64,000 nucleotides of DNA from Epiperipatus broadwayi (GCA_028023455.1 JAQFVV010012506.1:1788714-1852713); one strand, 5' to 3'. Positions 36,262 to 49,268 are shown, counted from the stretch's first letter. Numbers and translations: made by a program. Notes: generated by a model from the sequence alone, not told the origin.

Positions 36262-38460
36262 AGTGAATGATGGGAAGACAATTTTATTTTGTATGTATCC
36301 TTTTAAATTTTACTTTAAAAGATCTAGTTGTTAGTAAATGAAACTATGGGCATGAAAATTTTTTAGTAAAATTTTATTTTGGCTAATATTGCAATGTTAT
36401 AGTCAAGGTATGTGCAAATTCTTCAATGAAACGATGAGGGATCTCATTTCTCCAGGAGAAAAACTAAAATGCTAATGAAAAATATAGCTTAAAAAGAGTT
36501 AAAACAAATGAAATTTGAAGAATGGAGGATAGGATATTTTCAATATAGAAACTTTTAATGAATTAATAGCGATAATAAATAACAATAAAAAATATTTAAA
36601 TGTAAGACACGATCGTAAAAGTGACTGATTAAGGCAATTTAATTATTAAGAAAAGTATTGACAAAATTATTGAAGAAATAGTTCATGATAAACTCTAGTT
36701 ATAATAGAATCATTATGAATTAAAGTTATTTTAGAATAAGTAAAAGTTAATAAAGTCTTATAAGAGGATTATTACTTTTTATTTAATGGGTGTATGCATA
36801 TATTATTTAAATGTTAAAATGTTTTTATATCAATTCGTATTATTTTATTAAATATGATAAATGAATTTACATTTTATGATTTTAAAATAAAAATATTATA
36901 AATTGTTTCTCTTGTTTAAGAAAATATATACATAATTTTTCTTTTGTCATTTTTTTTTTTTCGTTTTAAAAAACCGGCGAATTTTATTCTTGACACTTTC
37001 AGATAAAAAGTGTCTCGAACAATAGATGCTTCCCAAATTAGTAAAAGTAGTTGAAACATGATCTCAATATATTTACTTCAATATTTTTTCTTTATTTTAA
37101 ATGTCTTTGAACCAGTCAGCTTGCAGTTGGTAATAGAAAAAGAAACATGGGAATGGTAATTCCTAATTATTGATCTCAGCTGATTTACTGGTTAAAAAAC
37201 TGCTAATATCTGAAGAAAAAAAAAGAAGAATTCCATATACCAATATTGTTTTTAAAAAAAAACGTAACATTTTTGCTAAATTTCTTAATTGATAACTTAT
37301 GCTTAACTTTTTACTTCTTTATTCAACTTTCTCATCTTCTCTTCTCTCTCTCATGAGTGCTTATATCTAGAATGCTGCTTATATATATATTAAAACAAAA
37401 CTGAAATGTTATAAAATTTAATACATCAATGTTATGTAAGTAAATAAATACTTGCTATAGCTAGCATATGACAGGCTGACTGTCTGATAACTTTGATAGC
37501 ATATAAATATTTTTGGAGACAATAGATATGCTATAAGCTACATACAGTTAATACTTCTTTATATATTTAATATTGATTTATTATATTATATAAGTTTAAC
37601 TCTAGTTTTGTTTTATTACAAAAATATAGAAATAAATGATTTTAATGAATTTTAGACATAATTTTTATTTTTACACATATAAAGTATTAATACTGATATA
37701 GTCATGGTATTTTGTCTAAATATGGGTCGACAAATACTATTACTAGATGATATGATTACAACTAGCAATACCAATCTTTAATTCATATTTTTGCTGGTTA
37801 TATGACAACTGAAATTTATCTAAAAAATCCGATATTGAATAGTACGTTTTAAAAGGCAGTGCTAAATAATTAATTTTATATCATTAAATTTAATATCTGC
37901 AGAGCTAATTGTTTATATCAGTAATTAAAAAAAATCCTAATGAAGTTACAGCAAAACAATTAATAAGTCAGCAGCAGAATTTCTGTTAGAAAATCAACTG
38001 AGAAGCAAATTAGCCCTATTATTTCTAAATAAAAAGTATATAAGTCCACTATTAAAATAAAATTAGTTTAAATTGATGGATGTTAAGATTAGAGACAAGT
38101 TAAATAGATTACTGGATGAAGGGAAAATTTTTAAATTGTTATCAAAACAAATAGTAGTGATGAAAAAAGAAGAGAAAGGATTATAGAAAAGGTGCATCAC
38201 TATCTATGCCACCAAAATTTTGGAAAAGAAGATGAATTAAACCTGATAGAACTGAAATAAAAAAAATACTAGCAAAAATGCAAAACAATATTAGCATTGC
38301 TGATGATAAATGTAGTGCAATTGAAACAATATTAATGCTACAGATGAGAACTGATTTATAAATCTCCAAGATCAGAGAGACAATAAATTTCTCCAAGTAA
38401 TTAAAAGAACTGTATTTGTTAAACCAAATCTTAAATTTCAATCCTATATAGTGGGAGGAA

Positions 38461-38463
<3 letters not shown>
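36262..38463. other. AT-rich noncoding DNA
   Basis: No gene recognised. A perfect 8-bp stem hairpin (GACACTTT / AAAGTGTC at 36992-37014) lies in a local CpG-containing patch. 38100-38450 is purine-rich with a minus-strand open frame that has no recognisable domain. Confidence 0.45.

Positions 38464-38545
<82 letters not shown>
38464..38545. repeat. (TA)n microsatellite
   Basis: About 41 units. The minus-strand 128-codon open frame over it is mainly Ile-Tyr repeats and is not a gene. Confidence 0.95.
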
Positions 38546-38547
<2 letters not shown>

Positions 38548-41289
38548 TAATCAATAAAGCAAGTCATATATTGAATGACTTGTATAGTAGTAAGGTATAA
38601 AAAATATCATTTAATAAATTTATGTAATGAAAGTAACATGAACTTTATCTCATACAATGTAACAAAATAAATATATGCAAAAAAAAATGTATGAAGCAAA
38701 GCTTTAATTAATAATTTAATGTACTTAGAAAATGATTTTAATTATTTTCTGGAAAATCTGTTTTTTTATTTATTTCTTTTTGTTTCTAACTTATTTTGTC
38801 TATCTATGTCTTTCCATGCATGTAGAGTTATTATAAATCACTTGGTACTGTATATGAAATCATTGGATCTATATTGACTTTTTAATCATAACAGAATATC
38901 TTGACTTATCTTCTTTTCAGGATATATGGTTATATCAAGTCTTCAAATTGGATAGCCATTTTGATGACAGTTAAGTGGGAACATAGTGATAGTGTCAATT
39001 GCAATAATAACAATCATCTAGAATCAAATAATAATTTTGATTTCACTAATCAGAATAAAAGTAAGCAAGATGATTAATTGATTATGCAATTAGATTAAAA
39101 CAAGTATATATTGATGAAGAATAGAAATAGAGATATCTATGTAATATACATAAACATATTGTAAGAGTATATATATACTCATACATGCATATAATCAATA
39201 TGTATACATTATATTTGTATTCTTATTATATTTATAAAAATAAATATATAATCTAGTAAGTTAGTATTTTTCATTCTTTAAAATGAAAAATCATTGTTGA
39301 GAAAAAAATAGTTGACAAGGTAATGACCTCTGGGTTCACATACAATTTATCAAATTAAAGGAAATGAAATTAATTTAGTGATTTAATATCAAATTGTATT
39401 GTAACAATGTAGAATGCAATATGCTTCGGCAAGCTCATGCAGCTAGATATAAAAGTAATTCTATTTTTATTAGAAGATTAAGGATTCTATTTTTTCAGCT
39501 ATATCCTCACAAAGACTTATACTGTGTTCATTTTAAAAGAACAGTGTATAAGATAAAATCTATATTTTGAATGATTTAATACTTATTAAAAGAAATTTTT
39601 AATATTTTTTTTAAAGAAAGTAATTTGAATATATTTTTGTGTTCGATAAAAATCGTTCTAATTGGAGTTCTAAAATGTAAACTTCATTTAAAAAAAAAAC
39701 ATGTCTCTAAAAACTTCAACTAAATTTAATGTACTTTACATTATAAGAAAAATGTAGAGTGAGTAGAACACTTATTTATCATGGGATATATAAAATGCAC
39801 TTGCCTAGTCAAATACATATGTGTGAATAACATCTTTTTCTGAATGCCTATAAAATTATATAAAAGTTATATCTTCAAAATGGAATTATAATTGTTAATA
39901 AAGAAACTGTGTATTAATGAAGATGAAATCTACATACAAAGAGGAAACTAAATGTCAACTTGGGATATCCTATTATTTTCTTTAATGTATAACAATGAAG
40001 GAATTAAAAATTGCATCTTCAAAGGATTTTTATTTACGAATTCCAGGAATTATTGGAGATTATTGTATTAACTTTTATAAATACCATTTAAGTTTTTTGA
40101 AAATTATAATTGGGAAAGATTAATTTCATTTCCTTTATTATTACATTCATTTCATTAAAAAATGAATAATAAGAGAGAATTAATAATTTAAAATATTTTT
40201 ATTTTTATTTATGATTAATAAAGATTTAGATATAGGTTAAGAAATATTAATATGGGAAAGGCTTGTAAAAATATAAAGGGATAAAGTGAACTTGGAGGTA
40301 AGAAATTAAATTATTTTTAAATTCACATACTATTATTTTCTATGACATGACACTACATTGTTTATACTAATCCAAATAGTCTAATAACCATAATGTATGA
40401 TAAATGGATAAATGACTAACATTGATATGAAATATATATTTTTATATTAATAAACATTAATTATGTACAATCATTTTAATGAATGAAAATATTATATATA
40501 AATGATTGGATTATTATTTGTATAATTTAACTATTATAGAATAGTGTTAATATAAAAGTTTTAATATTTAGATATTTATATTTTACATATGTTATAAAAT
40601 CATGTGGTGTTATAAGTAGGAAAATATATCTACCATAAGTAAATAGAATATTTATATTTTTAATATAAGGAAGTAGGTATATAAATATTTTTTTATATAT
40701 TATAAAGTTTAAGTTATTTATTTGTTAAATAAATAATTATTATGTTTTTTTTATATTGAACTAAATGAAGTCTTCAATTTGTTTTATTTATTTATTTGAT
40801 TTTATAAGATACGAACAAACATTTAATATAATAATCTTTATTGATTATTATATTAACTTCATGAAACCCATTTTAAAGAGTTAGTGAGATTTACTATTAT
40901 CATTACTCTAGTATATTGACAGGAACCCCTGAAGAGAGTAAATTGTTAAACTTCCCTGAGTTCGAAATCTGAGCATAACGGTTAAATCAATTAAGGTGGG
41001 AAATGATTTGATGTGGTTTAGATATAATAATTTATTAATAATAAATTATTTATTGGAAACAGATATAGTTTACATCAAAATTAAATTACATCATTCGTGG
41101 CATTTTGTATGAAGACCTTAAATCTGACTATAGTGAGATGTGACTGCCTTAACTTATCTTGTTGAGAGAGTGCATACCATTATAATATATTAAAGCTATA
41201 TATTTGCTTAAATATATATACTTCATATCAGTAATTTAAAAATTACTAAGACATTGTAAAAAGTAAAGATTTTATTTAAATAATTTTAA
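38546..41289. other. AT-rich noncoding DNA
   Basis: No gene or repeat family assigned; very low GC from 40140 to 40900. Confidence 0.5.
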
Positions 41290-41460
41290 ATCTAGTCTCT
41301 GGATGTTCTAGCTTCTCACCGAGGTGAGCCATAAGCTCAAAATCAATTGGTCAGGATAGGAATGTCCCAGATAGAGATTTTAAATATTTTCTCTTACTGC
41401 ACTTATAAATTAAGAGCTTGTTTGAGTTATTGATACACTCTCTATATTACATATTTGTAA
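41290..41460 (+). repeat. HHR-repeat family 3, decayed copy
   Basis: A ribozyme-like block at 41311-41360 reads CTCACCGAGGTGA (box damaged), AGCCATAAGCTC (stem II AGC..GCT), then AAAATCAATTGGTCAGGA, which keeps the A-U-C...G-U-C layout of stem III. It is followed by TAGAGATTTTAAATATTTTC, matching the minus-strand copy at 44.4 kb. The catalytic core is not intact. Confidence 0.45.
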
Positions 41461-42837
41461 ATACAAGCTTATAAAAGCAATGTCACACTATATATGACTT
41501 GCTTTATTGATTACTATTAAATAATTTTAATAAATAAAAGTTATATATATATTATATGGAAAGATAAATATATATAGGTATGAGTAATTATAAAGTTATA
41601 TTTTATATTAATTTAAAACTAAATAGTTTTCTAAATATCACAAAAGTATAAATTTAGTCTAAAAGTATGCTAAAAACATACGGTATTTTTGTTGTTAACA
41701 ATTAGAAGTGGAAATGACATTCATAAAAACTAATTAAAATGCATGTAAACAGATTTATCAATTAATTTTCTTAAGGAGATAAATATCTGGTATAATGGAA
41801 TTAAAAACAAGCTGCTATTTTGTAAGCCCAGGTAAAAATAAAAACATCTGTAAACAAAGTATTGGGTAAATAAGCCCACACTTCAGTGGAGTTTCTGGAG
41901 TTATCTATAGCCAATCTATTAAAAGATCCAAAGACAAGTGATGGATCTGAATTTTACTGATAATATAACTCTAGAAACTATAAATAGTTCTTATAATTAG
42001 ATTCAAGAAGGTTTTTTTTTTGTTATTCTGTGATTCTCTATTCAGGCTTATATTTCTTCCAATGTTCTGCTGTTTATGCTATTCTCAGCCAGAACTTCAT
42101 AATTACATTTGTTCATGTAATTTGGACCAACATCATGTGGGAGTAGATAAGCTATTGTCTCCTTTACTCTGTCAAGTTGGCAAAGTGCAAGCTGGAAACC
42201 CATTACAGAGTCAAGGAGTATAAGCCTTCAAACAAATGAAAAACCATCTGAACCTGTGTATGCTAAGTGTTCATGTTATATGAATAAAATCTGATGTCCA
42301 AGGCTACAAAAAAAAACCAGCCATTAAACAAAAAATAAATCTTACTGAAGCATCCTAGTTAAATTGGAATTGTGATTTAAACATTCATGCACTATATTTC
42401 AAAGAATAAACTTCAAAATAAACCAATACCTAAGAGACTGAACATGAACTTTTTACACTGAAATAATAGTTATGAATATTAAATGAGTCTCTAGTTAATT
42501 ATTATTTATCTTCTACCTAGTAAAATTATGATAATAAATAATTCTTTGTTTAATCTGTTTATGAGCATGGATGACAAAAGATTGCTGTGTTATTTTCTTT
42601 ATTAATGCCAAAATTTAGTTCTGTGATCATTTAAAATAGTAAATTTATCTAAATCAGTTAAAAGTATAATTTAGCAATCTCTAGCCATGCTAATAATGAT
42701 TTGTATGTTAATTAAACAGTCAATTACACTTTATTTAAATGTAAACAATATGTTAAATATGCAAATTAATAAATTAAGAATGTAATTCAATCATGATTAA
42801 GTTTATATTTGACTCATAAATAACTATACCTATTCAC
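41461..42837. other. Noncoding DNA with a GC-richer stretch
   Basis: 41860-42300 is less AT-rich and includes an open frame (42020-42223) without recognisable domain; GGCAAAGTGCAAGCTGGAAA occurs there. It could be an old repeat or pseudogene; I cannot identify it. Confidence 0.35.
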
Positions 42838-43119
42838 CATGCTTAACTTTATATCTCCAATACAAATTCTTTGTCTTCTCTTTCCCCAGTATTAATCATC
42901 ATTACTTTTGATTTTTCATCACTAAATTTAATCTCCATCTCTTTACCTACACTTGAGCATGTCCTCAGCATAACTGCCATATCTTCCCTTCTTTCTATGC
43001 ACAAGAAGACATCTGCAAATAAAAGATCCCATAATGTATATACTACCTTGCCACCTATTGATGGTATCTTTACCCCTCTCCCCAGTCTTTCTATTGCTCT
43101 CTCCATTTCTCTAGAATAG
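42838..43119 (-). pseudogene. LINE reverse-transcriptase fragment (same family as 44.9-49.3 kb)
   Basis: The minus-strand frame includes MERAIERLGRGVKIPSIGGK, then the RT catalytic neighbourhood DLLFADVFL and SDEKSKVMMINTG. It aligns with 47850-48110 of the larger copy (MKRAIESLGREVEIP). The catalytic [FY]xDD motif reads FADV: the second Asp is missing, as in the other copy. Both ends are truncated. Confidence 0.8.
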
Positions 43120-44329
43120 TTCTTGAATCTGTCCTCTATCTCTGTTTAATAGCATGGCATTATGAAAGCTTCACAAATTTAAGAAATACCTTTGATTAAT
43201 AAATAACTAATTGAAATACTTAAAATAAAAATCTAAATTATACACTTTAATAGGATAAAGGCTCATAGCTTACACTTTTGTTGCTTGAATTCTTCCTAAC
43301 ATACAAATTACTGATATATATAAACTTATAGCTACTTGATAGAATTATTATTATTTTTTTAAAATCAATTAATTTTGCTTTATTTTGTCATGACATTTAC
43401 AAAACCATTAAAAATGATTCATTAAAGACAATATCAATCCTTGTGACTTTTATTTCACTTTTCCAAAAAAAAAAAGAGAGAAAGAGAGAGAAAATAAAAT
43501 ATTTAAGTGCTTTACAAAACAAAGAGTAGCTAAAAAAAAAAAACAATAAAATAAAACCAAACAACATCAAAATATCATTTTAAACCAATATTTAAAAAGA
43601 TTCACACATGCGCAGACAAAAATAATAATTCGTGGAAATAAGTACTTATATCAGCCTATTAAAAATTCTACAATTAATTGTCTACCACATACTTAATCAT
43701 TAATGAATCACTTATAAGGAATTAAATGACGTTTTTGGTCTAAATACAAACCCACGCGTATATTAAAATACGTATTGAAAATGCAGTAGAACTTTTTGAA
43801 AAATATACGAATACCACACATTGCATAGATATATTACAAGATTATAAAAAATAAAAATACTGTTCATCTTGTTTTTAATTGAAAAGTTATTTTAGTACAC
43901 TTTATTATACTGTAACAATTCGGCCAAATTTAATTACTATTTACTAAAATACCTACAGAGAAAAAAATGAAAACGAAAAGAATGATGATATAATAATGAG
44001 AATTATTAAAAGTTATAAATCTACAAACTTAAATGCAAAATATTGAACTATTTACAATAATTAATAACAATATTTATTCTTTAATACATTTATATACAAA
44101 CATTAAAAAATTAAATATTAAAAAAATATTTTTAATTTTTTTTTGTCATATTTAATACAAAGAGGTAAATCATGTTATTATCTATTATAAATATAGGAAT
44201 ATTTTAAAAGTTACAAACAGTAAGGTTTTAAGTTAGTAAACTTTTACAATTCTCATTACTTCTTTAGCATCTTTGTTTTCATTTTTGATATTTGACTTTT
44301 GTGTGTATGTGTGTCTACTTATTTCTGAG
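43120..44329. other. AT-rich noncoding DNA
   Basis: No gene recognised. A CATGCGCAG motif near 43608, and CpGs at 43730-43780, are the only GC-rich marks. Confidence 0.5.
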
Positions 44330-44540
44330 GGTAGCAATTATATTAAATACAATAGTCATACATCACGTGACTTAATTTTATAAGTTTGTAGATAATAGCT
44401 TTAACAAGTTTTATTGATAAATGCCACAAGAGAAAGTATTTAAAATCTCTACCTAGAAATTATTTCTAATCCTCGGACTGGTTTTATGCTTTGGCAATCC
44501 TCAGTGAGGTACTAGGATATTTCAGACAATAAAAGATAGG
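44330..44540 (-). repeat. HHR-repeat family 3, copy on minus strand
   Basis: Contains the ribozyme-like block at 44471-44509 and, downstream on the minus strand, TAGAGATTTTAAATACTTTC, which pairs it with the copy at 41.3 kb. Confidence 0.5.
44471..44509 (-). ncRNA. Hammerhead-like motif with G12 lost
   Basis: On the minus strand: CCTCA, box CTGAGGA (fits CUGANGA), stem II TGC-CAAA-GCA, then AAAA instead of GAAA, stem III AC-CA-GT, C, CGAGG. Stem I pairs at four positions. Loss of G12 should abolish cleavage, so this is a relic. Confidence 0.5.
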
Positions 44541-45351
44541 CTTAACTGACTTGCTGTATTGACATGGCTATTTTGCTCTGCAAGATAAGTTAAAGTTTAT
44601 ATATATATTGAGATTATTTTCAAGAAATTGATTACTATGAAAATTGTGTGTTTGCTGTGTGGATATGGAGAGAAAATAGCGGTCAAGAGAAATAGGTTTA
44701 ATTGAACTTAGAAAGATCATGAAGAATTTTGATAAAGTTTTAAAAATGTTCATTATGCCATTTTAAAATATAGAAGTGAAAAAAAAATTTTTTTTGTTAT
44801 TGTGGTAGTGCTACTGTAAGGAGAGTTTATAACTAAGTTGTATGTAAGATTAGTTGGTTTTTAGTAATTTTGTTATTAAAGAATTTTTTTTTAATTTAAA
44901 AAAGGAAGGTATTTATTTAAGAAAGAAAATATTTTGAAGTGTTAGGTTGGAGAACATGTGGTTTATTGATTGCCATTGAAAAAAAGTAATTTCTCCTTTG
45001 TATAAAGAGGTTTGAAGAGTAGAAGAGGAAGCATAAAGTTTAATATGGAGTAGTGGACTTGAAAAATAAGGAATATGGATTGTATTTATATTCCACAATG
45101 CATATACAATGGACAGAGAAAAATTAAGAGTGCTATGGTAGAGTTTTCCATGTGATGAGGTTTACCATTTGAAATATTTAAATAAGACTAGGAAAGATAT
45201 AACAGGTTTATGGCTATGTAGACAGAGTATAAATGTGATAAAAAATGAAAAAGTGGTTTCTAAGTGTAGATAGTTTAAAGAGAAAGTCAGGAGAAATGAA
45301 GCAAAAGGTAGTTGAGGATGATAGGGTAATAATTTTAGTGGAGTGACAAGA

Positions 45352-45560
45352 GATATGAATGGAAAAATAAGTAGTGCAATGAAGATGGTTGGCCAAAGAA
45401 TAAGTAAGATAAAGGAAGAAGTAAAGGTTGTAGAAGAAAAATTAAAATGATGGGAGATGAAGTGTGAGCAGTTAAATAAATTATTGAATAGGAATGATAA
45501 AGAAGTAGACAAGGAAGTTAAGAAGGTGGAAGAAAATGTTACACATGAAGTAGGGAAAGT
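45352..45560 (+). pseudogene. LINE ORF1 coiled-coil region
   Basis: Reading through one stop, the frame gives a charged helix-prone segment (GQRISKIKEEVKVVEEKLK, stop, then NRNDKEVDKEVKKVEENV) with heptad-like spacing. Such coiled coils mediate ORF1 protein trimerisation or RNA-binding assembly in LINEs. It lies directly upstream of the SGNH-like domain. Confidence 0.6.
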
Positions 45561-45575
45561 AAACTATAAGCAGTA

Positions 45576-45988
45576 TTGATAGGATATTCACTAATTAGAA
45601 AATATGGAGGTGTAATTGCAAGAGAAAATAGAAACAGGTATGTAAGAATATGTCTTCTTGGATCCAGAATTAGTGATGTTATAGATCAGGTAAAGAAACT
45701 TGGGAATAGAGATGTGTATGTTATGGTAGGGACAAATAATTTGACAGAGCCTTCAGAGAGAGTAATAGATGAATCCATAAAATTGATTAGGGATTTGAGT
45801 AAGATTAATGGAAGAGTAAGAATAGTTGGATTATTACCAAGATTTGACAATAGGTATATATTAGGTAGGGCATGTAAGAGAAATGATGTTATGTTTGTGG
45901 AGGTGTGGGATTTTTTTTTACTAGTATGAGGGAGTTGTATAGTAAAGATGGATTATACTTAGAAAAACAAAAAAATGAAGTATTATAG
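45576..45988 (+). pseudogene. LINE ORF1 SGNH-hydrolase-like domain
   Basis: The frame from 45576 holds block I as IGYSLIR (consensus GDSxxR; the catalytic-Ser block has D changed to Y) and block III as VGTNNL. VRIVGLLPRFDNRY is a typical beta-strand segment before the last block. After a frameshift near 45925 the sequence continues as MRELYSKDGLYLEKQ, corresponding to block V (DGxH) with His replaced by Tyr. With these substitutions it cannot be an active esterase. Domain identity is moderately certain. Confidence 0.65.
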
Positions 45989-46231
45989 GGTTTGATTTAT
46001 AAAGAATATATTTTGGGAAACTTATAAAAGGGTGTGGGGATTTAAATCATTATGATTTAAGAAAGAAGAATGTACAGGATGTAAGAAATAAACAGAAGAT
46101 GGTTTAGATATAAATGTAGATATGGAGAGGAGAATGGATCTGTAAAATTAGTGGTAAGCAAGTTATTTATAAATGTAATGGTAAAGAAAGAGTCAAAAGA
46201 AGTTATGAAAGAGTAATTAGGAAAGAAAAAA

Positions 46232-46625
46232 TTGTTAAAATTTGGATATTTGAATATGCAAGGTTGTAGGAGACCAGAAAATTGGCTGGAATTAAATAAA
46301 GCAGGTAAAGGTGAAGACCTTGAGGTACTAGCAATAGTGGAAACACATCTAAGAGACAAAGAAGAACCTATAATGGAAGACTTGGTATGCCAGGGTATAA
46401 ATAGAAAAGAAAAAGAATAAAGGGACGGCGGTATAGATAGGAGGTCTGTCAAAAAATATTTAAATATTGTTAAATGTTATGAACATTTGTGGTTTGAGAT
46501 AAGGTTAAGAAGACTAGAATGGATGGGGTCTATAATATATATAGTCACTGGAAGAGTATGTAATAGTGATCATAATTCTTTAATAATAGAAATGGTTAGT
46601 AATGTGATGAAAAATAATAATTAAA
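46232..46625 (+). pseudogene. LINE AP-like endonuclease, internally deleted
   Basis: N-terminus FGYLNMQGCRRPENWLE with VLAIVETHLRDKEEP (catalytic Glu of the WxET-type motif) from 46232 to 46420. The C-terminal signature NSDHNSLIIEMV (SDH motif) appears at about 46560-46600. The ~200 residues normally separating them are largely missing, so the enzyme is dead. Confidence 0.75.
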
Positions 46626-47204
46626 GTAGAAAGAATAGTGAAAGATATGAATGGAGAATGAATGATAAGTTAGAAGGATATAAAATAAAAGTTGAAAAAA
46701 TCATAGAAGTGTTGGTTGGGGGTGAATATAAGGACTGGTGTGGTGAAATAAAAAAGTGGCAAATAGGATTTTAGGTGAGACTATTCAGAAGAATAAAAGT
46801 ATTGGGAAAGTGAGAGTTAGTAAAAGTGCAAAAGAGAGAAAAAAGCAAGCAGAGAATATAAGTGTGCTATTAAAAACAAAAAATAAAAAAGATGTTAATG
46901 TTAAATGAGAAAAGTATTTAAAAAAAGAAGTTGGATAATATAGATAATTATATAGAGAGAATAAAATTGAATAGTAAAATGTTGGAGGATATATTTAGAA
47001 TTAGAAAAGATGGGAATAAAATTTTTTTAAAATACATTAAAAGAATGAATGTAGGGAGAGAGAAATAGTATTACTAGAGGGATAGAGAGTAGCTCTAGAG
47101 AGGAAATAGAGACAATATCAAATATGTAATGGATATAGAAAAGATGTTAGATGTGAAGAATAGAGTGGTAACAAACATGAAAACATATAGTAATGAAAAT
47201 ATTA

Positions 47205-48130
47205 GGTTTACAGAAAATGAGCTGAATGAGGCAGGAAAGAAATTGAAAAATGGAAAGGCAAGAGGTTTAGATGGATGGCAGAAGAGATGGTGATGAATTT
47301 AGGAAACAGGCAAATTTAAAAAACCTATTGTCATGTTTTAATAAGATGGCACAGAAGAAAGATTTTCTAGATAGTTGGACTAATACAAGAGTAAGGCTAC
47401 CATTTAAAGGAAAGGGCAAGCATCATAGAAAATCAAGCAATTATAGACCAATAGCATAAAGTTTTTACATATATGGTGGCTGGAAGAGTTGCAAAATGAA
47501 TAGAAGAAACTAATATAATTGGAGAAATGCAAGGAGGTTTTCAATTGGATAGGTATATAAGAGGTAGTTTATTTGTAGCTGCACAACTTATAGATATGGG
47601 TAGAAGTATAGGTAAACAATTATATATGATTTTTATAGATATAGAGAAGGTATATGATAAAATAAATTGAAATAGATTATGGGTAAGTTTACTAAATTTG
47701 GGAATGGATGGAGCTTTAGTGGATATTATTAAGATATTATATGAAAATAATTACTATATGCATCAATTAAGAAATATAGAATCAGTTAAAATTAAAAATG
47801 GAATGGGATTAAGGCAAGGATGCTGTTTGTCACCTATTTTGTTTTTATTGTATTTGAGAAAAATGAAGAGAGCAATAGAAAGCCTAGGAAGAGAGGTAGA
47901 GATACCATTAGTAGGTAGCAAGGGAGTATATACATTATTGGGTTTTTATTTGTGGATGTCTTCTTGTTCACAAAAAGAAGGGAAGATATGGAAGTTATAC
48001 TGAGGACCATGTGCAAGGGTGGGTGAAAAGATTGAGATTAAATTTAGTGAAATCAAAAGTAATGTTGATTAATACTGTGAAAAGAGAAGACAAGGAATTT
48101 TTATTGAGGAGTATAAAGTTAAGTATGGAG
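47205..48130 (+). pseudogene. LINE reverse transcriptase
   Basis: Motifs across several frames: FTENELNEAGKKLKNGKARG then LDGW (47208-47280), NYRPIA (47441-47458), FIDIEKVYDKIN then a stop (motif A, about 47631-47668), GLRQGCCLSPILFLLYL (motif B, 47809-47858), and the catalytic motif C as LFVDVFLF (about 47943-47966) where [FY]xDD is expected. TKRREDMEVILRTMCK follows in a shifted frame. The in-frame stops and altered motif C make it non-functional. Confidence 0.85.
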
Positions 48131-48859
48131 AATAGGTATAACTATTTGAAAATCATCTTAAGTAATCAGAGAAATTGATTGGATAAATGGGAGAAAAAAT
48201 TGATAAGTGAAGCATAGAAAAAAAGGGACTGATAAAGAAATTAACAGTGTTTTCATATAATAAATATGATGTAGCTAGAATTGCATAGAAGAGAGTGGCA
48301 GTAGCAGGGTTAACTCATAGTAATAATGCATTATGAGTTAGTAAAGGAGTATTAGATTGCTTAAAAAAGTACAAAGAGAAGAAGGAAGGCATTCATTAGA
48401 AATAGATGTATGAATGGCAAAGGAGGCAAATGGATGGCCAAGTTTTTATATGAGTGATGCAAAAAGCAAAATGAAATTGTTTGGTAGATTACAATTTATG
48501 GATGATAAGAGAATAGCCAAAATATTATTTAATTAGGTTATGAGTAAAGGGCAGGCAACAAGATAGTTGAGAAAGGTAGTCTGTCATGCAGAAGACTTGG
48601 ATAAAGAATTTATGTCAGTATACTTATACAAAAGGTGGGATGATTGTGTTAGGAGAATTATTGAGTGTTATAGTGATAAGGAATGAGATAGAAGAATAGA
48701 TGTATTATAAAGAATAGGGAATTGGAGAAATGGAGAACTAGTATGGAGAGTGAAAAGAGTTTAAATATATATAAAAGTAAATGGAATATTGGGTCTGAGC
48801 TAATTTATAATAATAGCAAGGAAAGTAGTTTACTGTTTAAGCCTTAAACATGATTTCTA

Positions 48860-49268
48860 GCAACAAACAAATATACTCATAAATGGAAAAATGTAGATGA
48901 TTTAGTCTGCAAGTTGTGTAAGAAAGGCATAGAAAATATTAGACAGATGTTAATGATGTAAATGCCTGAACACAGAAAAGTTACAAATAATGAAAGTGTG
49001 GAAGAATAAATATAAACAAAGTGATTATGTAGAATGTGGGTTATCAGTTTCTATGCTGGGTTTGGGAAAAGATAAAGGGGATTTAGATATAAAGGCTATG
49101 GAATTGACAAAGATTATGTTGTGGAAATGGATGGAGCAGGATAAAAAAGAATATGGGAAAATTTAGGATGGGGGATGGAAAGAAAAGGTAAAGTGACTAA
49201 CAGGTTTCTCTGGGCATAGTGGCTGAGAGATTCCTGACTCGTATAAAGAAAAATCACAGTGCATCACA
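48860..49268 (+). pseudogene. LINE C-terminal Cys/His motif and 3' UTR
   Basis: DDLVCKLCKKGIENIRQML is the start of a CxxC...HxxxxC knuckle typical of LINE C-termini; the His and last Cys are lost here but visible in the 26.4-kb copy. The 3' tail GAGAGATTCCTGACTC then CACAGTGCATCACAT is shared with that copy. Confidence 0.75.

Larger units (their letters stand above)
44930..49268 (+). mobile_element. Near-complete but decayed LINE
   Basis: In order: a purine-rich coiled-coil region, an SGNH-hydrolase-like domain, an AP-type endonuclease, a reverse transcriptase, a Cys/His C-terminal motif and a 3' end shared with the fragment at 26.4-26.8 kb. An esterase/SGNH-type ORF1 is known from CR1/L2-like LINEs. 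Many stops and frameshifts interrupt the frames, and the endonuclease centre appears deleted. The minus-strand Ser/Phe-rich open frames across this region are shadows of purine-rich coding DNA. Confidence 0.85.

Noticed and set aside
38181-38567. 128-codon minus-strand open frame
   Set aside because: Much of it is Ile-Tyr repeats from (TA)n and the rest has no motif; chance frame in AT-rich DNA.
40930-40975. CTGAAGA ... GAAA resembling a hammerhead core
   Set aside because: The intervening sequence does not form a convincing stem II, and no stem I or stem III pairing with a cleavage site was found.
45162-46452. Ser/Phe/Leu-rich minus-strand open frames (116-131 codons)
   Set aside because: Antisense shadows of purine-rich LINE ORF1 and endonuclease coding sequence on the plus strand.
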